This document shows, piece after piece, positions 24,606 through 33,411 of a stretch of 45,901 bases of DNA. The notes below the pieces were generated by a model, which saw only the letters and a program-made list of their open reading frames with translations, was not told the origin of the DNA and made no database searches. The position numbers and the translations under genes were made by a program. Origin of the DNA: Oscillospiraceae bacterium (GTDB taxonomy: Bacteria; Bacillota; Clostridia; Oscillospirales; Oscillospiraceae); contig JAFSEW010000031.1 of the NCBI GenBank assembly GCA_017435525.1, positions 1 through 45,901 on the forward strand, read 5' to 3'. The stretch's first letter is position 1; each line of letters opens with the position of its first letter.

Positions 24606-26687
24606 TCATGGTGTCACATACCCCTGGGCATCGAAGGTGTAGCTTACGCCGTCGATGGTGCGGGTACAGTCGTTATAATAGCTACCGCTGGAACGGCGAT
24701 AACGCCAGCCGGTGTTATCGGCTTTCCAGCCTTCTGCGGATATACCGGACCAGAGGGCCTTCAACTCCAGAGTGTCGATCGCATCGTCATCCTGGAAGTG
24801 CCACCATTCAGAAACCAGGGTGGCAAAGCCGGCATCCTTCATGATGCGGCTCAGGGCATCGGCATTTTCCTTATTCCGCCGGAGCACCGAATAGTAGCTC
24901 AGGTCGTGGATGGCGCTCTGCATTTCCAACTCCCGGCCGTTTTTCGCGTATTCCAGGGTCAGGTCCAGTGCCACGCCATAGTTGTGCCGGGAGCCGAAGC
25001 CTGAGATGAAATAATTGATGGAATACTGACCGTCGTCGGTCATCAGCCGTTCGTAGGTCAGGATCTCCCCTTCCGCCACCGTAGGCATCTCTGTCTGGGG
25101 GATGTTCTGATAGGTGGTTTCCGGAAGGGGCTGCTCCAGCAAAGCTTCGGTAACCTCCCGGACATTTGCGCTGGCCTTACCGGGGCGATAGGCATCGTAG
25201 ATCTTCAGCCGGTAGCCTTGCCGGGATGCTGCCGTGGCAGCCTGCTCCAGCTTCAGGGCTGTTGGGTACAGCAGTGGCACCAGCTGTTCGGATCTTCCAA
25301 GAGCCACCTTTTCGTAGCCTTCTACAACAGTACCGGTGATGCCAGGGATCTCATAGCCATGAACCGTGAAAATAGATTTGACACTATTGGTGATATTATA
25401 GCTGCACAGATCGCCCAGGAATTCCGGCAGATTGATCATGCAGTAGTTGCTGTCGATCCAGCCATAGGAATCACCGTAGCGAATTTTGAACAGGTCGTTT
25501 TTCATGTCCAGCACACAGAAGGTGGAACTCTTCTCGGCAGTGCCCAGAACTTCCATCCGGTCGGCATCCCCGTAGACCTTTAGATCCACCAGAGGCCAGA
25601 TGGTGCTGTACACAGGAGTCGCACCGGTGCTGAATTCCAACTCCCGGGGCTCTGTGCCCTGATCTCCCAGGGCCACCACCCGGTAGCGGTGGTCGGAATA
25701 ACTTTCCAGATAGCCGGTGGAGAAGAAACGCTCGCCGTCCCTGGCAATTTGAACCAGCGGTGTCCAGCTTTCCGTACTGTCGTTCCACTTCTGGACTTCG
25801 TAGCCTTCGCCCTTAGTCTCATCCCAGGTGAAGGTATAGTTGTTCAGACCCTCGTCTTCCATCTTCAGATTCAGCTCGGTACCCAGGAAGGTTTCCCGGC
25901 TGACGGAGAAACCCTCATAGGCAATGCCCTGATGCAGGTAGGTGTCCGTCTGAATGTAGGAGCCAAAAGAGAAGGTATATTGCTGGCCGTATTCCAGCAT
26001 AGGGAAAGTCTGATCCGAGCCGAAATGCAGCACCGGGTTGCTGTCCTTCAGATCCATGCACCAGGTCTGGGCCCCGTCGTCCAGAGAAATCAGCAGCTGG
26101 CAGACCTGGTTTTCTATCAGGTCATAGCCCAGGGTCAGGGTGTCTGTATCCGTGTCCGGCTCCCAGTGCAGGTTCTTCACCACCGGAGCCTCAAAAGTAC
26201 CGGTGGCTCGGAGGACTACTTCGCCAGGGCGGATCTTCTGTGAGAAAAAGGTATCGTATTCATTGTAGGAATGAACTTCAATGATCATTCGCTCGCCAGT
26301 GGAAAGATTCGGCAGGATGCAGGATGTGGCACCCCGGATCTGGGTTCTGTAGAGCAGATTCACATAGGTGTCCGGAGCATCCTCCTGCGCGATCAACTGC
26401 TCACCGTCGGCCACCAGTACATCATAGTAGTGGGTGTTGATGCCCTGGGGCCATTGGAGACGCACCGTGCCGTCCTCCTGCTGAGTCAGCTGGAGCATTT
26501 CTCCCTGGGGCATGGTGTTCCAGGCCTCCCGGAAGGGCAATTCTATGCCAAAATACCACAGCATGGCGATACCGGCGCCCAACAGCACCAGCAACAGACA
26601 GCTGACAATCGCTTGGGTGTATTTGCGCCGTTTCAGGGATGTATGGCGGCGGCGGGGTGGGTTCTGTTCCCCGGTATTGGATTCCAT
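24606..26687 (-). CDS. Membrane-anchored M15 (VanX/VanY-type) D-Ala peptidase with Fn3/SH3-like and wall-binding modules
   Basis: Encodes 693 aa. ATG 26687 follows AAGGAGGTG. One membrane helix at about 24-46 follows a basic N-terminus (RRRHTSLKRRKY). Residues about 70-340 look like Fn3-type strand repeats, and about 360-420 resemble an SH3-like module. The peptidase domain (about 470-640) has IYDAYRPGKAS, SRHNYGVALD (zinc ligands His568 and Asp575) and EWWHF (Glu627, His630), the M15 D zinc site. A C-terminal repeat (GWRYRRSSGSYYNDCTRT) resembles a wall-binding repeat. It probably trims D-Ala-containing cell-wall peptides. It is the first gene of the envelope operon. Vancomycin resistance is not implied: no vanH, vanA or vanSR genes are near. 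Confidence 0.87.
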   Translation of the reverse strand: MESNTGEQNPPRRRHTSLKRRKYTQAIVSCLLLVLLGAGIAMLWYFGIELPFREAWNTMPQGEMLQLTQQEDGTVRLQWPQGINTHYYDVLVADGEQLIAQEDAPDTYVNLLYRTQIRGATSCILPNLSTGERMIIEVHSYNEYDTFFSQKIRPGEVVLRATGTFEAPVVKNLHWEPDTDTDTLTLGYDLIENQVCQLLISLDDGAQTWCMDLKDSNPVLHFGSDQTFPMLEYGQQYTFSFGSYIQTDTYLHQGIAYEGFSVSRETFLGTELNLKMEDEGLNNYTFTWDETKGEGYEVQKWNDSTESWTPLVQIARDGERFFSTGYLESYSDHRYRVVALGDQGTEPRELEFSTGATPVYSTIWPLVDLKVYGDADRMEVLGTAEKSSTFCVLDMKNDLFKIRYGDSYGWIDSNYCMINLPEFLGDLCSYNITNSVKSIFTVHGYEIPGITGTVVEGYEKVALGRSEQLVPLLYPTALKLEQAATAASRQGYRLKIYDAYRPGKASANVREVTEALLEQPLPETTYQNIPQTEMPTVAEGEILTYERLMTDDGQYSINYFISGFGSRHNYGVALDLTLEYAKNGRELEMQSAIHDLSYYSVLRRNKENADALSRIMKDAGFATLVSEWWHFQDDDAIDTLELKALWSGISAEGWKADNTGWRYRRSSGSYYNDCTRTIDGVSYTFDAQGYVTP

Positions 26688-26744
26688 GGATGCACCTCCT
26701 TAGGGCCTTGGGCCATTTTTTCACATAATATCTCATAATACGAC

Positions 26745-26773
26745 ATAATAGCATAGCTTGTTGTATTTTCCAA
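26745..26773 (-). promoter_or_regulatory. Promoter of the cell-envelope operon
   Basis: On the minus strand, TTGGAA (26773-26768), 17-bp spacer, TATTAT (26750-26745), about 58 nt upstream of the M15 peptidase start. Confidence 0.6.
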
Positions 26774-26910
26774 CAGAAAAATTCGAAAATTTCAAAAAAT
26801 ATTGCGTGCCTGTGTGGGTGCGGCGGATTGCCGCAGCCAGTGTGCAAACCAGCTTCCCTATGGCAGCAGTGACTCCATTGCATGCTTGGTGAATCCCCCT
26901 GGCAGAGGGC

Positions 26911-26941
26911 AAAAAAGACACGCGGCAAAAACCGCGTGTCT
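26911..26941 (-). terminator. Terminator of ftsH
   Basis: A GC-rich 9-bp stem (GACACGCGG / CCGCGTGTC). On the minus strand it is followed by six T. It lies 16 nt after the ftsH stop. Confidence 0.88.
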
Positions 26942-26956
26942 TGGTGGGATTGGGGG

Positions 26957-28837
26957 TTATTCGGTGGGTTCTGCGGATTCGGCTGCGGCCGGAGCATTCA
27001 CATAGGCCATCAGCTCGTCGCCGGTGATGGTCTCCTTCAGCAGCAGATACTCGGATACTTCATCCAGCAGGCTGCGGTGATTCTGCAGCAGCGCCACGGC
27101 TTCTGCGTAGCAAGTATTCAGCAGCTTTTGGGTCGCCTGATCCACCAGGGCAGAAGTTTCCTGAGAGCAGTCCAGATACGCCTGATTTTCCAGGTACTGG
27201 CTGGACACGCTGGCAGGAGCCATCAGACCCAGCTCCTCGCTCATGCCGTACAGGGCAACCATGTTTCGGGCAAGGCCGGTGGCACGCTGAATATCGTTGG
27301 CAGCGCCGGTGGTCTTGGTGCCGAACACCACCTGCTCCGCGGCACGGCCGCCCAGCATGGAGCGCAGCTCCGCCAGCAGCTCATCCCGGGTGGAGAGATA
27401 CTTCTCCTCATCCGGCAGGTACATGGTGTAGCCCAGGGCACCGGAGGTATGGGGCACAATGGTGATTTTAGATACGGGAGAGGTCTTCTTTTCCAGAGCC
27501 GCCACCAGTGCGTGACCCACCTCATGGTAGGCAACCAGGCGCTTCTCCGTATCGGTCAGCACGGTATTTTTCTTTTCCGTACCGGCAATCACAGTCTCAA
27601 ATGACACCAGCAGGTCTTCCTGATTCACAGCCTTACGGCCCATACGCACAGCCCGCAGGGCTGCTTCGTTCACCAGGTTTGCCAGATCCGCACCCACAGC
27701 GCCGGCGGTAGCCTGGGCCAGCTTCTGCAGATCCACATCCTCGGAAAGCTTGATCTTGCGGGTATGCACCTTCAGGGTATCCAGTCTGCCCTGGAGGTTG
27801 GGCCGGTCAATGATCACACGGCGGTCAAAACGGCCGGGACGCAGCAGCGCCTTATCCAGAATTTCCGGACGGTTGGTAGCTGCCAGGATCACCACGCCCT
27901 TGGAAGAGTCGAAACCGTCGATCTCACCCAGCAGCTGGTTCAGGGTCTGGTCGTTGTAACTGTAGCGGGCATCCCGGTTGCGGCCAACGGCATCGATCTC
28001 ATCGATGAAGATGATGCAGGGGGCCACCTTGGCAGCCTGCTGGAACAGATCCCGGACACGGCTGGCACCGGAGCCTACGAACATATCGTCAAAGGCAGAG
28101 CCGGACACAGAGAAGAACGGTACATCCGCCTCACCCGCCACAGCCTTGGCGATGAGGGTCTTACCGGTACCGGGAGGTCCCACCAGCAATGCGCCCTTAG
28201 GCAGCTTGGCACCGATGTCGGCGTACTTCTGGGGATTGTGCAGGAAGTCAATGATCTCCATCAGGGATTCCTTGGCCTCATCCTGACCAGCCACATCCTG
28301 GAAGGTAACGCCGGTCTGCTTCTCCATGTAAACCTTGGCTTTGCTGGCGCCGAAGCTGCCCAGCATGCCGTCACCGCTCATACGCTTCGTCAGGGATCGC
28401 ATCATCAGGAAGATGAAGCCGAACATAATGGCATAGGACAGAACCATGATAATCCAGGAATTATCCTCCACGATGATCCGTTCATTTTCCACGCCCATGG
28501 CAGTAAGCTCTTCCGCCAGCCGCAGCGTATCACCGCCGGTAGGCAGGCCTGTGAAGCAGGCTTTCTGCTGCTCCGGGGGTTTGGCCGCTTCTTCCTTGGT
28601 CAGGTAAATGATGCGGTCGGCGTGGAATTCCACTTCCGCCAGCTGACCTGCTTCTTTGGCTTTCTCGAAATCCGAGAATTTCACAGCGGTGTACTTGCTG
28701 CCCACAATGGCATTATACATCAGCGCGATCAGCAGCACGATCACCACGGTAATCAGCAGCGCCGCAAGGATGCTGCCTTTTTTCTTATTGTCTCCGGTGT
28801 TGGGAGATTGGGGATTCTTGTTAGGGTTTTGTTCCAT
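26957..28837 (-). CDS. ftsH: ATP-dependent zinc metalloprotease FtsH
   Basis: Encodes 626 aa. ATG 28837 has AAGGAGG 7 nt upstream. Two membrane helices (about 23-43 and 128-147) flank an extracellular domain. The AAA module has Walker A GPPGTGKT (220-227), Walker B IIFIDEID (275-282) and a second region of homology with RPGRFDR. The zinc protease motif is HEVGH (438-442). Two differences from most FtsH proteins: the pore loop reads FVGSGAS rather than FVGVGAS, and the glycine-rich loop after VGRNR is shortened to DARYSYNDQ. FtsH degrades misassembled membrane proteins and some regulators. It is monocistronic, divergent from rlmB. Confidence 0.95.
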   Translation of the reverse strand: MEQNPNKNPQSPNTGDNKKKGSILAALLITVVIVLLIALMYNAIVGSKYTAVKFSDFEKAKEAGQLAEVEFHADRIIYLTKEEAAKPPEQQKACFTGLPTGGDTLRLAEELTAMGVENERIIVEDNSWIIMVLSYAIMFGFIFLMMRSLTKRMSGDGMLGSFGASKAKVYMEKQTGVTFQDVAGQDEAKESLMEIIDFLHNPQKYADIGAKLPKGALLVGPPGTGKTLIAKAVAGEADVPFFSVSGSAFDDMFVGSGASRVRDLFQQAAKVAPCIIFIDEIDAVGRNRDARYSYNDQTLNQLLGEIDGFDSSKGVVILAATNRPEILDKALLRPGRFDRRVIIDRPNLQGRLDTLKVHTRKIKLSEDVDLQKLAQATAGAVGADLANLVNEAALRAVRMGRKAVNQEDLLVSFETVIAGTEKKNTVLTDTEKRLVAYHEVGHALVAALEKKTSPVSKITIVPHTSGALGYTMYLPDEEKYLSTRDELLAELRSMLGGRAAEQVVFGTKTTGAANDIQRATGLARNMVALYGMSEELGLMAPASVSSQYLENQAYLDCSQETSALVDQATQKLLNTCYAEAVALLQNHRSLLDEVSEYLLLKETITGDELMAYVNAPAAAESAEPTE

Positions 28838-28873
28838 GTGGGAACCTCCTTGGTCCATCGTTCCATTTCGCAC

Positions 28874-28902
28874 ATCATATCATACTTTTCCCCAGCCTGC
28901 AA
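28874..28902 (-). promoter_or_regulatory. Promoter of ftsH
   Basis: On the minus strand, TTGCAG (28902-28897), 17-bp spacer, TATGAT (28879-28874), about 37 nt before the start codon. Confidence 0.6.
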
Positions 28903-28974
28903 CGAAGAACATGCTTTTTTGCAGTAAACTTTCTGTTAATTTCCCGCAGAATGGGGCTGCCGGAAAAAAATCTG

Positions 28975-29003
28975 TTGTATAGAGGGGAAAAATCTGATAT
29001 AAT
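28975..29003 (+). promoter_or_regulatory. Promoter of rlmB
   Basis: TTGTAT (28975-28980), 17-bp spacer, TATAAT (28998-29003), 59 nt before the rlmB start. Confidence 0.72.
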
Positions 29004-29062
29004 ACGGGATGTAGTATGAGAAGTGTACCCTGCTTGCAGGAAGATTATATGGAGTGAAACTT

Positions 29063-29890
29063 ATGAAATATGAAAGACGTTCCCCCCGGGAGCAGGAAAA
29101 GCGTTATCCCCGGGAAGACAAGCGCCGTTACGCCGACCCCGAACCTGAAGAAAACGAAGGCCAGATTGAGGGCCGCAATGCCCTGACCGAGGCCCTGCGC
29201 AGCGGACGCACCATTGATAAGGTGTTTGTTGCTGCCGGCGATACTGACCGTTCTTTGCAGCGGCTGGCAGCTCAGGCCAAGGAAGCCGGTGCCGTGGTTG
29301 TCCCTGTGGACCGCCGGAAGCTGGATGCCATGAGCACCAGCCATTCCCATCAGGGTGTCATTGCCCTGGTTGCCGCCAGAGAATACTTCTCTCTGGACGA
29401 CATTCTGGAGGAGGCCGCATCCCGGGGTGAAAATGCCCTGATCGTAATTTGCGATGAGCTGTCCGATCCCCACAACCTGGGTGCCATCCTGCGCAGCGCC
29501 GAATGTGCAGGTGCCCACGGCGTGATCATTCCCAAGCGCCGCAGTGTGGGCCTGACTGCCGTGGTAGCCAAGGCTTCCGCCGGTGCCGTGGAATACATGA
29601 AGGTGGCCCGTGTCACCAATATCACTGCCGCCATTCAGGAGCTGAAGGAGAAAGGTGTCTGGATTTTCGGTACCGCAGCCGAAGGCTCCATCCCCATGTA
29701 CGATGCCGACCTGAAGGGTCCGGCTGCCATTGTCATCGGCAACGAAGGCGACGGCATGAGCCGTCTGGTTCGCGAAAGCTGTGATGTGACGGTGCACATT
29801 CCCATGAAGGGCAGAATTTCTTCCCTCAACGCATCCAACGCCGCATCCATCTTACTGTATGAAGCTGTGCGTCAGCGCAGCGGGAGGTAA
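29063..29890 (+). CDS. rlmB: 23S rRNA 2'-O-methyltransferase, RlmB/SpoU family
   Basis: Encodes 275 aa. ATG 29063 is preceded by GGAG 8 nt upstream. A charged N-terminal extension (about 1-35) precedes the substrate-binding domain (IEGRNALTEALRSGRTIDKVFVA). The SPOUT methyltransferase core has DELSDPHNLGAILRSAE, IVIGNEGDGMSRLVRE and PMKGRISSLNASNAASILLYE, the three SpoU motifs that form the knotted SAM site. RlmB methylates G2251 of 23S rRNA; closely related enzymes methylate other sites, so the exact position is likely but not certain. The downstream membrane protein starts 2 nt after its stop, so they share a transcript. Confidence 0.93.
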   Translation: MKYERRSPREQEKRYPREDKRRYADPEPEENEGQIEGRNALTEALRSGRTIDKVFVAAGDTDRSLQRLAAQAKEAGAVVVPVDRRKLDAMSTSHSHQGVIALVAAREYFSLDDILEEAASRGENALIVICDELSDPHNLGAILRSAECAGAHGVIIPKRRSVGLTAVVAKASAGAVEYMKVARVTNITAAIQELKEKGVWIFGTAAEGSIPMYDADLKGPAAIVIGNEGDGMSRLVRESCDVTVHIPMKGRISSLNASNAASILLYEAVRQRSGR

Positions 29891-29892
29891 CT

Positions 29893-31950
29893 ATGAACCC
29901 CAATGATGAATTGCTGGAGGGTCTGCCCGCGGATTTGCCGGAAGAAGCGGATACCAGCCTGAGTCTGGACGATATTCTGAAGGAATTTTCCCCGGAAGAC
30001 GCTGCGCCGCCGGAAGCTGAGCCCATCCCGGATGCCGAGACCGAACCTGCTGCACAGGAAGCCTCCGGCGATACTCTCCGGATAGAGCTTCCTTCCAAGG
30101 AACCTGCCGCCGAAGTTACCGGCGATACGGTTCGGTTTGAGCCCGTGGGCGAACAGGCTGAAGAGGCGCCCCCCCAGGCTGAAAAGCCTAAGTTCCAGAA
30201 AAAAGAACCCTTTACCGAAGGCTGGGAGCCGGATTATGAGCAGCCCATCGGCGAGTATGTGCCGCCGCAGCCCATTATCTTCCATCCCCGCTCCCGGCTG
30301 CGGGAACTGAAGCGCAAGCTGGTGGCCGGTCCCGAAAAGCGCTACTATGATCTTACGGAGATCGGTTTCGGCAGAATCCAGGCTGCCATCTTTATCAGCA
30401 TCCTGATTGTTCTGTTTTCCGCTTGTGTCACGGTGCTGTATGCCTGCGGCATGGTCCCGGCGAGCCGGATCAAGCTGATGGTGTTTCTGCAGTTCCTTTC
30501 CATGCTGGTTTCCGCCCTTCTGGGCTGCTATCAGATGCTGGACGGCGTGACAGATCTGTTCAAGCTGCGCTTCAGCCTGAACACCATGCTCCTGATTACC
30601 TTCGCCGCCTGCTTTGCCGACGGTATTCTGGGTCTGCGGGAATTCCGCGTTCCCTGCTGCGCAGCCTTCAGCCTTCATGTGACCATGAGCCTGCTCAGCG
30701 CCTATCAGCGCCGCCAGACAGAGCTGTGGCAGATGGACACCATGCGCAAAGCCACCCACCTGGACAGCATTGTACGCACCCCTGCGTATCACGACGGCAA
30801 TGCCGGTCTGCTCCGGGGTGAGGGCCAGGTGGAAGATTTCATGGACAATTATGCCGCCACCTCCGGTCCGGAAAAGGCGCTGCACACCTACGCATTTCTG
30901 GCAACGCTGGCCAGCGTCTGCATCAGCGTTGTGGCAGGTTTGCTGCACAGCGATGTTTCCTTTGCCGTACAGGTGCTCAGCGTGACTATGCTGGTCAGCG
31001 TGCCGGTTACCGCGTTTATTTCCTTCTCCCGCCCCATGGCCATTCTGGAGCGCCGGCTGCACAAGCTGGGCACTGTGCTCTGCGGCTGGCAGGGTGTGAA
31101 GCGCATGGCCGGCAAAAAAGTATTCTTCCCGGTCAGCCATAAGGACCTGTTCCCTGCCGGTTCCTGCAAGATGAACGGTGTCAAATTCTATGGCAGCCGG
31201 GACCCCGATCAGGTAGTCGCCTACAGCACCGCCCTGATTCTGGCAGACGGCAGCGGCCTGGGCAGTCTGTTTGAGCAGCTGCTCAGCAGCCGCAACGGTC
31301 GTCACTATGATGCCATGAATTACCGGGCTTACCCCAACGGCGGCATCGGCGCCGAGGTCTGTCAGGAGCCTGTGCTCATGGGCAGCCTGGCCTTCCTGCA
31401 GGAGATGGGTGTGGAAATTCCCGAAGGCATCAATGTGAACCATGCCATCTACACTGCTGTGGACGGCGAACTGTGCGGTGTCTTTGCCATCACTTACAAC
31501 CGGGCTTATTCCGTGGCTGCCGGTTTGGGTACTCTGTGCAGCTACCGGCGGGTGCGCCCTGTGCTGGTCAGCTGTGATTTCATCCTCACCGAGAAGTTTA
31601 TGAAAGATCTGTTCGGCATCAACCCCCGCAGGTTTTTCTTCCCGGAGCGTGAAGTGCGGCAGCAGCTGCAGGCCAAGGCACTTCCCGAAGACACCACCGC
31701 TGCGGCGCTGATTACCACAGAAGGTCTGACACCCTTTGCCTACGCGGTTACCGGTGCCCGGGCCATCCGCACAGCTGCCATCATTGGCACCGCCGTGCAT
31801 ATCATCGGCGGCATTCTGGGTCTGCTGATTATGCTGGCCCTGGCTGTGCTGGGGGAATCTGCCTTGCTGACTCCCGCGAATCTTCTGGCATTCGAATTGG
31901 TTTGGCTGGTTCCCGGCCTGCTGATCAGCGAATGGACAAGAGCTGTATAA
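29893..31950 (+). CDS. Catalytically dead P1B-type ATPase-like membrane protein (pseudoenzyme)
   Basis: Encodes 685 aa. Residues 1-135 are acidic and Pro/Glu/Ala-rich. Eight hydrophobic segments (about 160-185, 192-215, 228-247, 251-270, 331-351, 357-378, 626-650, 655-682) follow the P1B ATPase plan. The soluble loop at 435-580 aligns by eye with a P-type N/P region: VVAYSTALILADGSGLGSLF, PVLMGSLAFLQEMGVEIPE, AIYTAVDGELCGVFAI, then RPVLVSCD. The essential residues are gone: where DKTGT should stand the protein reads FFPVSHKDL (411-419), TGD reads SCD, there is no TGE loop, no HP, no GDGxND and no CPC. It is intact and in frame, so it looks like a kept pseudoenzyme. Function unknown; it shares a transcript with rlmB. 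Confidence 0.62.
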   Translation: MNPNDELLEGLPADLPEEADTSLSLDDILKEFSPEDAAPPEAEPIPDAETEPAAQEASGDTLRIELPSKEPAAEVTGDTVRFEPVGEQAEEAPPQAEKPKFQKKEPFTEGWEPDYEQPIGEYVPPQPIIFHPRSRLRELKRKLVAGPEKRYYDLTEIGFGRIQAAIFISILIVLFSACVTVLYACGMVPASRIKLMVFLQFLSMLVSALLGCYQMLDGVTDLFKLRFSLNTMLLITFAACFADGILGLREFRVPCCAAFSLHVTMSLLSAYQRRQTELWQMDTMRKATHLDSIVRTPAYHDGNAGLLRGEGQVEDFMDNYAATSGPEKALHTYAFLATLASVCISVVAGLLHSDVSFAVQVLSVTMLVSVPVTAFISFSRPMAILERRLHKLGTVLCGWQGVKRMAGKKVFFPVSHKDLFPAGSCKMNGVKFYGSRDPDQVVAYSTALILADGSGLGSLFEQLLSSRNGRHYDAMNYRAYPNGGIGAEVCQEPVLMGSLAFLQEMGVEIPEGINVNHAIYTAVDGELCGVFAITYNRAYSVAAGLGTLCSYRRVRPVLVSCDFILTEKFMKDLFGINPRRFFFPEREVRQQLQAKALPEDTTAAALITTEGLTPFAYAVTGARAIRTAAIIGTAVHIIGGILGLLIMLALAVLGESALLTPANLLAFELVWLVPGLLISEWTRAV

Positions 31951-31956
31951 AAAACT

Positions 31957-31991
31957 CCCCTGCTGCCAAATCCGGCTGCAGGGGATCTTTT
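31957..31991. terminator. Terminator between the pseudo-ATPase gene and the MFS gene
   Basis: An 11-bp stem with one mismatch (CCCCTGCTGCC / GGCTGCAGGGG) and a 6-nt loop is followed by ATCTTTTTAT. It lies 7 nt after the pseudo-ATPase stop; the convergent MFS gene ends next to it. Confidence 0.75.
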
Positions 31992-33262
31992 TATGCTGTT
32001 TCCGCCAGGAATGCTTCTTTATCCTTGTAGGCCGCCCGGATCACAAACCGGTAGCCGATCACAACCGCGATCATGGACACGGCAAAGAACCAGAAGCAGG
32101 GCTTGTAGGTGCCGAAAATGTCAAAATAGAGGTCTCCCAAAGGTGCGCCCAGGCACAGGCCCAGAGAATTCATAGCCATCATCACACCCAGCACCTTGTG
32201 ATAGGCGGCAGAGCCGAACAGATCGCCGGTAAGCAGCGGCATCAGTACGGTTTCCATAGGGGAAGCGATGGCGCTGAGCACCGTTGCCGTCATAGCCAGC
32301 GTCATGCCCGCCACGGTGTTATTCATAGTACCCTTCATCATAAAGGCCACAATCGCCGCGATCTGGCACATCAGCAGCGTGAAGTGCAAGCCCTTCTTAT
32401 CGTAGACGGTACCCACCAGAATCTTGGTAACGGTCAGGCACAGGGAGCTGACAGTGGCAATGGACGCAACAAAGCCTGTGGGCATGCCCATATCCGTCAT
32501 GTATACGATGCTGATGCTGCCGATGCTCTGAAGGCTGATACCCGTGAGGAACACCATGGCTGCCGCAGCATAGAAATAGGGCTTCTTCCGGATCACATCA
32601 TAGGAATATCCCTGCCACAGTTTTCCCGTGAGGGCTTTCTTTCCGGCTGTTCTCTGAATCACAGGTCCATCCTGGGGGTGTTCCCGCAGGAAGATCATCA
32701 CCACAATACTGATAACCAAGGCAACCACTGCCGACAGCATATACGCTTTCCGGTAACCGAAGGTTTCTCCGTTGTTGATGATGGGCGAGATAATTTGTGC
32801 GGCAATGGCGCCGCCGATGCCGTTGGCAGACATCACGATGCCGGTGTAGCGGCCCACATCCTGCCGAAACCAGCGGCGCACAATGGTACCGGCCATATTG
32901 CTGCCTACGAAGACGATGCCGACGCCCCAGAGAATGCTGCTGACATACAGGTGGAATATATTGGTTGCCAGCGCCCGGATCAGCACGGAGCCTGTAAGAC
33001 CCACCAGACCTACCAGCACCATTTTCTTGGTGCCGAACCGCTGCACCAGCGTACCGAAGTACAGTGCCGTAACCACCTGGGTCACGAAGCGAAGACTCTG
33101 GGTCAGAGAGTAAATGCTGCGCTTGATGTGCAGCGCTTCCGTAACCGCCTTGGTGTAAAGGCCCACATTGCTGCTGCAAAAGCCCAGACACAGAAACTCC
33201 ATCATAAAGCATGTTGCCAGGATCACCCATTTATAATCCAGCCGGGATTTCTGCAATTTCAC
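31991..33262 (-). CDS. Major facilitator superfamily transporter
   Basis: About 423 aa with twelve hydrophobic segments. The start is GTG 33262 or TTG 33256, the latter 5 nt after GGGG. Features include FCSSNVGLYTKAVTEAL in the first helix region, the loop 2-3 motif GTLVQRFGTKKMVLVG, a basic central loop (about 195-225), and VGTVYDKKG in the second half. The pattern is that of MFS members related to oxalate/formate antiporters or monocarboxylate carriers, but the substrate cannot be read from sequence. It has its own promoter and lies downstream of a ceramidase-like gene. Confidence 0.87.
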   Translation of the reverse strand: MKLQKSRLDYKWVILATCFMMEFLCLGFCSSNVGLYTKAVTEALHIKRSIYSLTQSLRFVTQVVTALYFGTLVQRFGTKKMVLVGLVGLTGSVLIRALATNIFHLYVSSILWGVGIVFVGSNMAGTIVRRWFRQDVGRYTGIVMSANGIGGAIAAQIISPIINNGETFGYRKAYMLSAVVALVISIVVMIFLREHPQDGPVIQRTAGKKALTGKLWQGYSYDVIRKKPYFYAAAAMVFLTGISLQSIGSISIVYMTDMGMPTGFVASIATVSSLCLTVTKILVGTVYDKKGLHFTLLMCQIAAIVAFMMKGTMNNTVAGMTLAMTATVLSAIASPMETVLMPLLTGDLFGSAAYHKVLGVMMAMNSLGLCLGAPLGDLYFDIFGTYKPCFWFFAVSMIAVVIGYRFVIRAAYKDKEAFLAETA

Positions 33263-33298
33263 CCCATCTCACAACCTTTCCGCGTTCAAACTACCCAT

Positions 33299-33326
33299 AC
33301 TATAGCACCGCAGCCCGGTTTGTCAA
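33299..33326 (-). promoter_or_regulatory. Promoter of the MFS gene
   Basis: On the minus strand, a consensus TTGACA (33326-33321), 16-bp spacer, TATAGT (33304-33299), about 37 nt before the start. The -35 box is the loop of an inverted repeat (33308-33337). Confidence 0.7.
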
Positions 33327-33337
33327 CCGAGCTGCGG
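33308..33337 (-). promoter_or_regulatory. Inverted repeat around the MFS promoter -35 box (operator or terminator)
   Basis: Arms CCGCAGCCCGGTT and AACCGAGCTGCGG (one mismatch) enclose TGTC. On the minus strand it is 74 nt after the ceramidase-like gene's stop and could be its terminator, but no T tract follows. Its overlap with TTGACA suits an operator equally well. Confidence 0.4.
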
Positions 33338-33411
33338 AAGAAGTTTTCGTTTTTCCATGGTGCGCTGTTGGAAACTGCATCGTTACAGCCGGTTGCCCGG
33401 CAGTGTTCTTG

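Noticed and set aside
21147-25004. A very long plus-strand open frame (about 1285 codons) opposite the envelope operon.
   Set aside because: It is an exact antisense shadow of the M15, transglutaminase, MBOAT and SGNH genes, has no family pattern (His/Gly/Gln-rich low-complexity text) and no ribosome site; the minus-strand proteins have clear catalytic motifs.
24606-26687. Vancomycin resistance gene (vanX/vanY).
   Set aside because: Only the zinc peptidase fold is shared; there is no vanH, vanA or vanSR, and the protein has large extra Fn3/SH3-like and wall-binding parts of a housekeeping wall enzyme.
29872-31800. A 642-codon minus-strand open frame opposite the pseudo-ATPase gene.
   Set aside because: The plus-strand protein has membrane segments, family resemblance and a start coupled to rlmB; the minus-strand frame has none and is His/Gln-rich, as expected of antisense of GC-rich codons.
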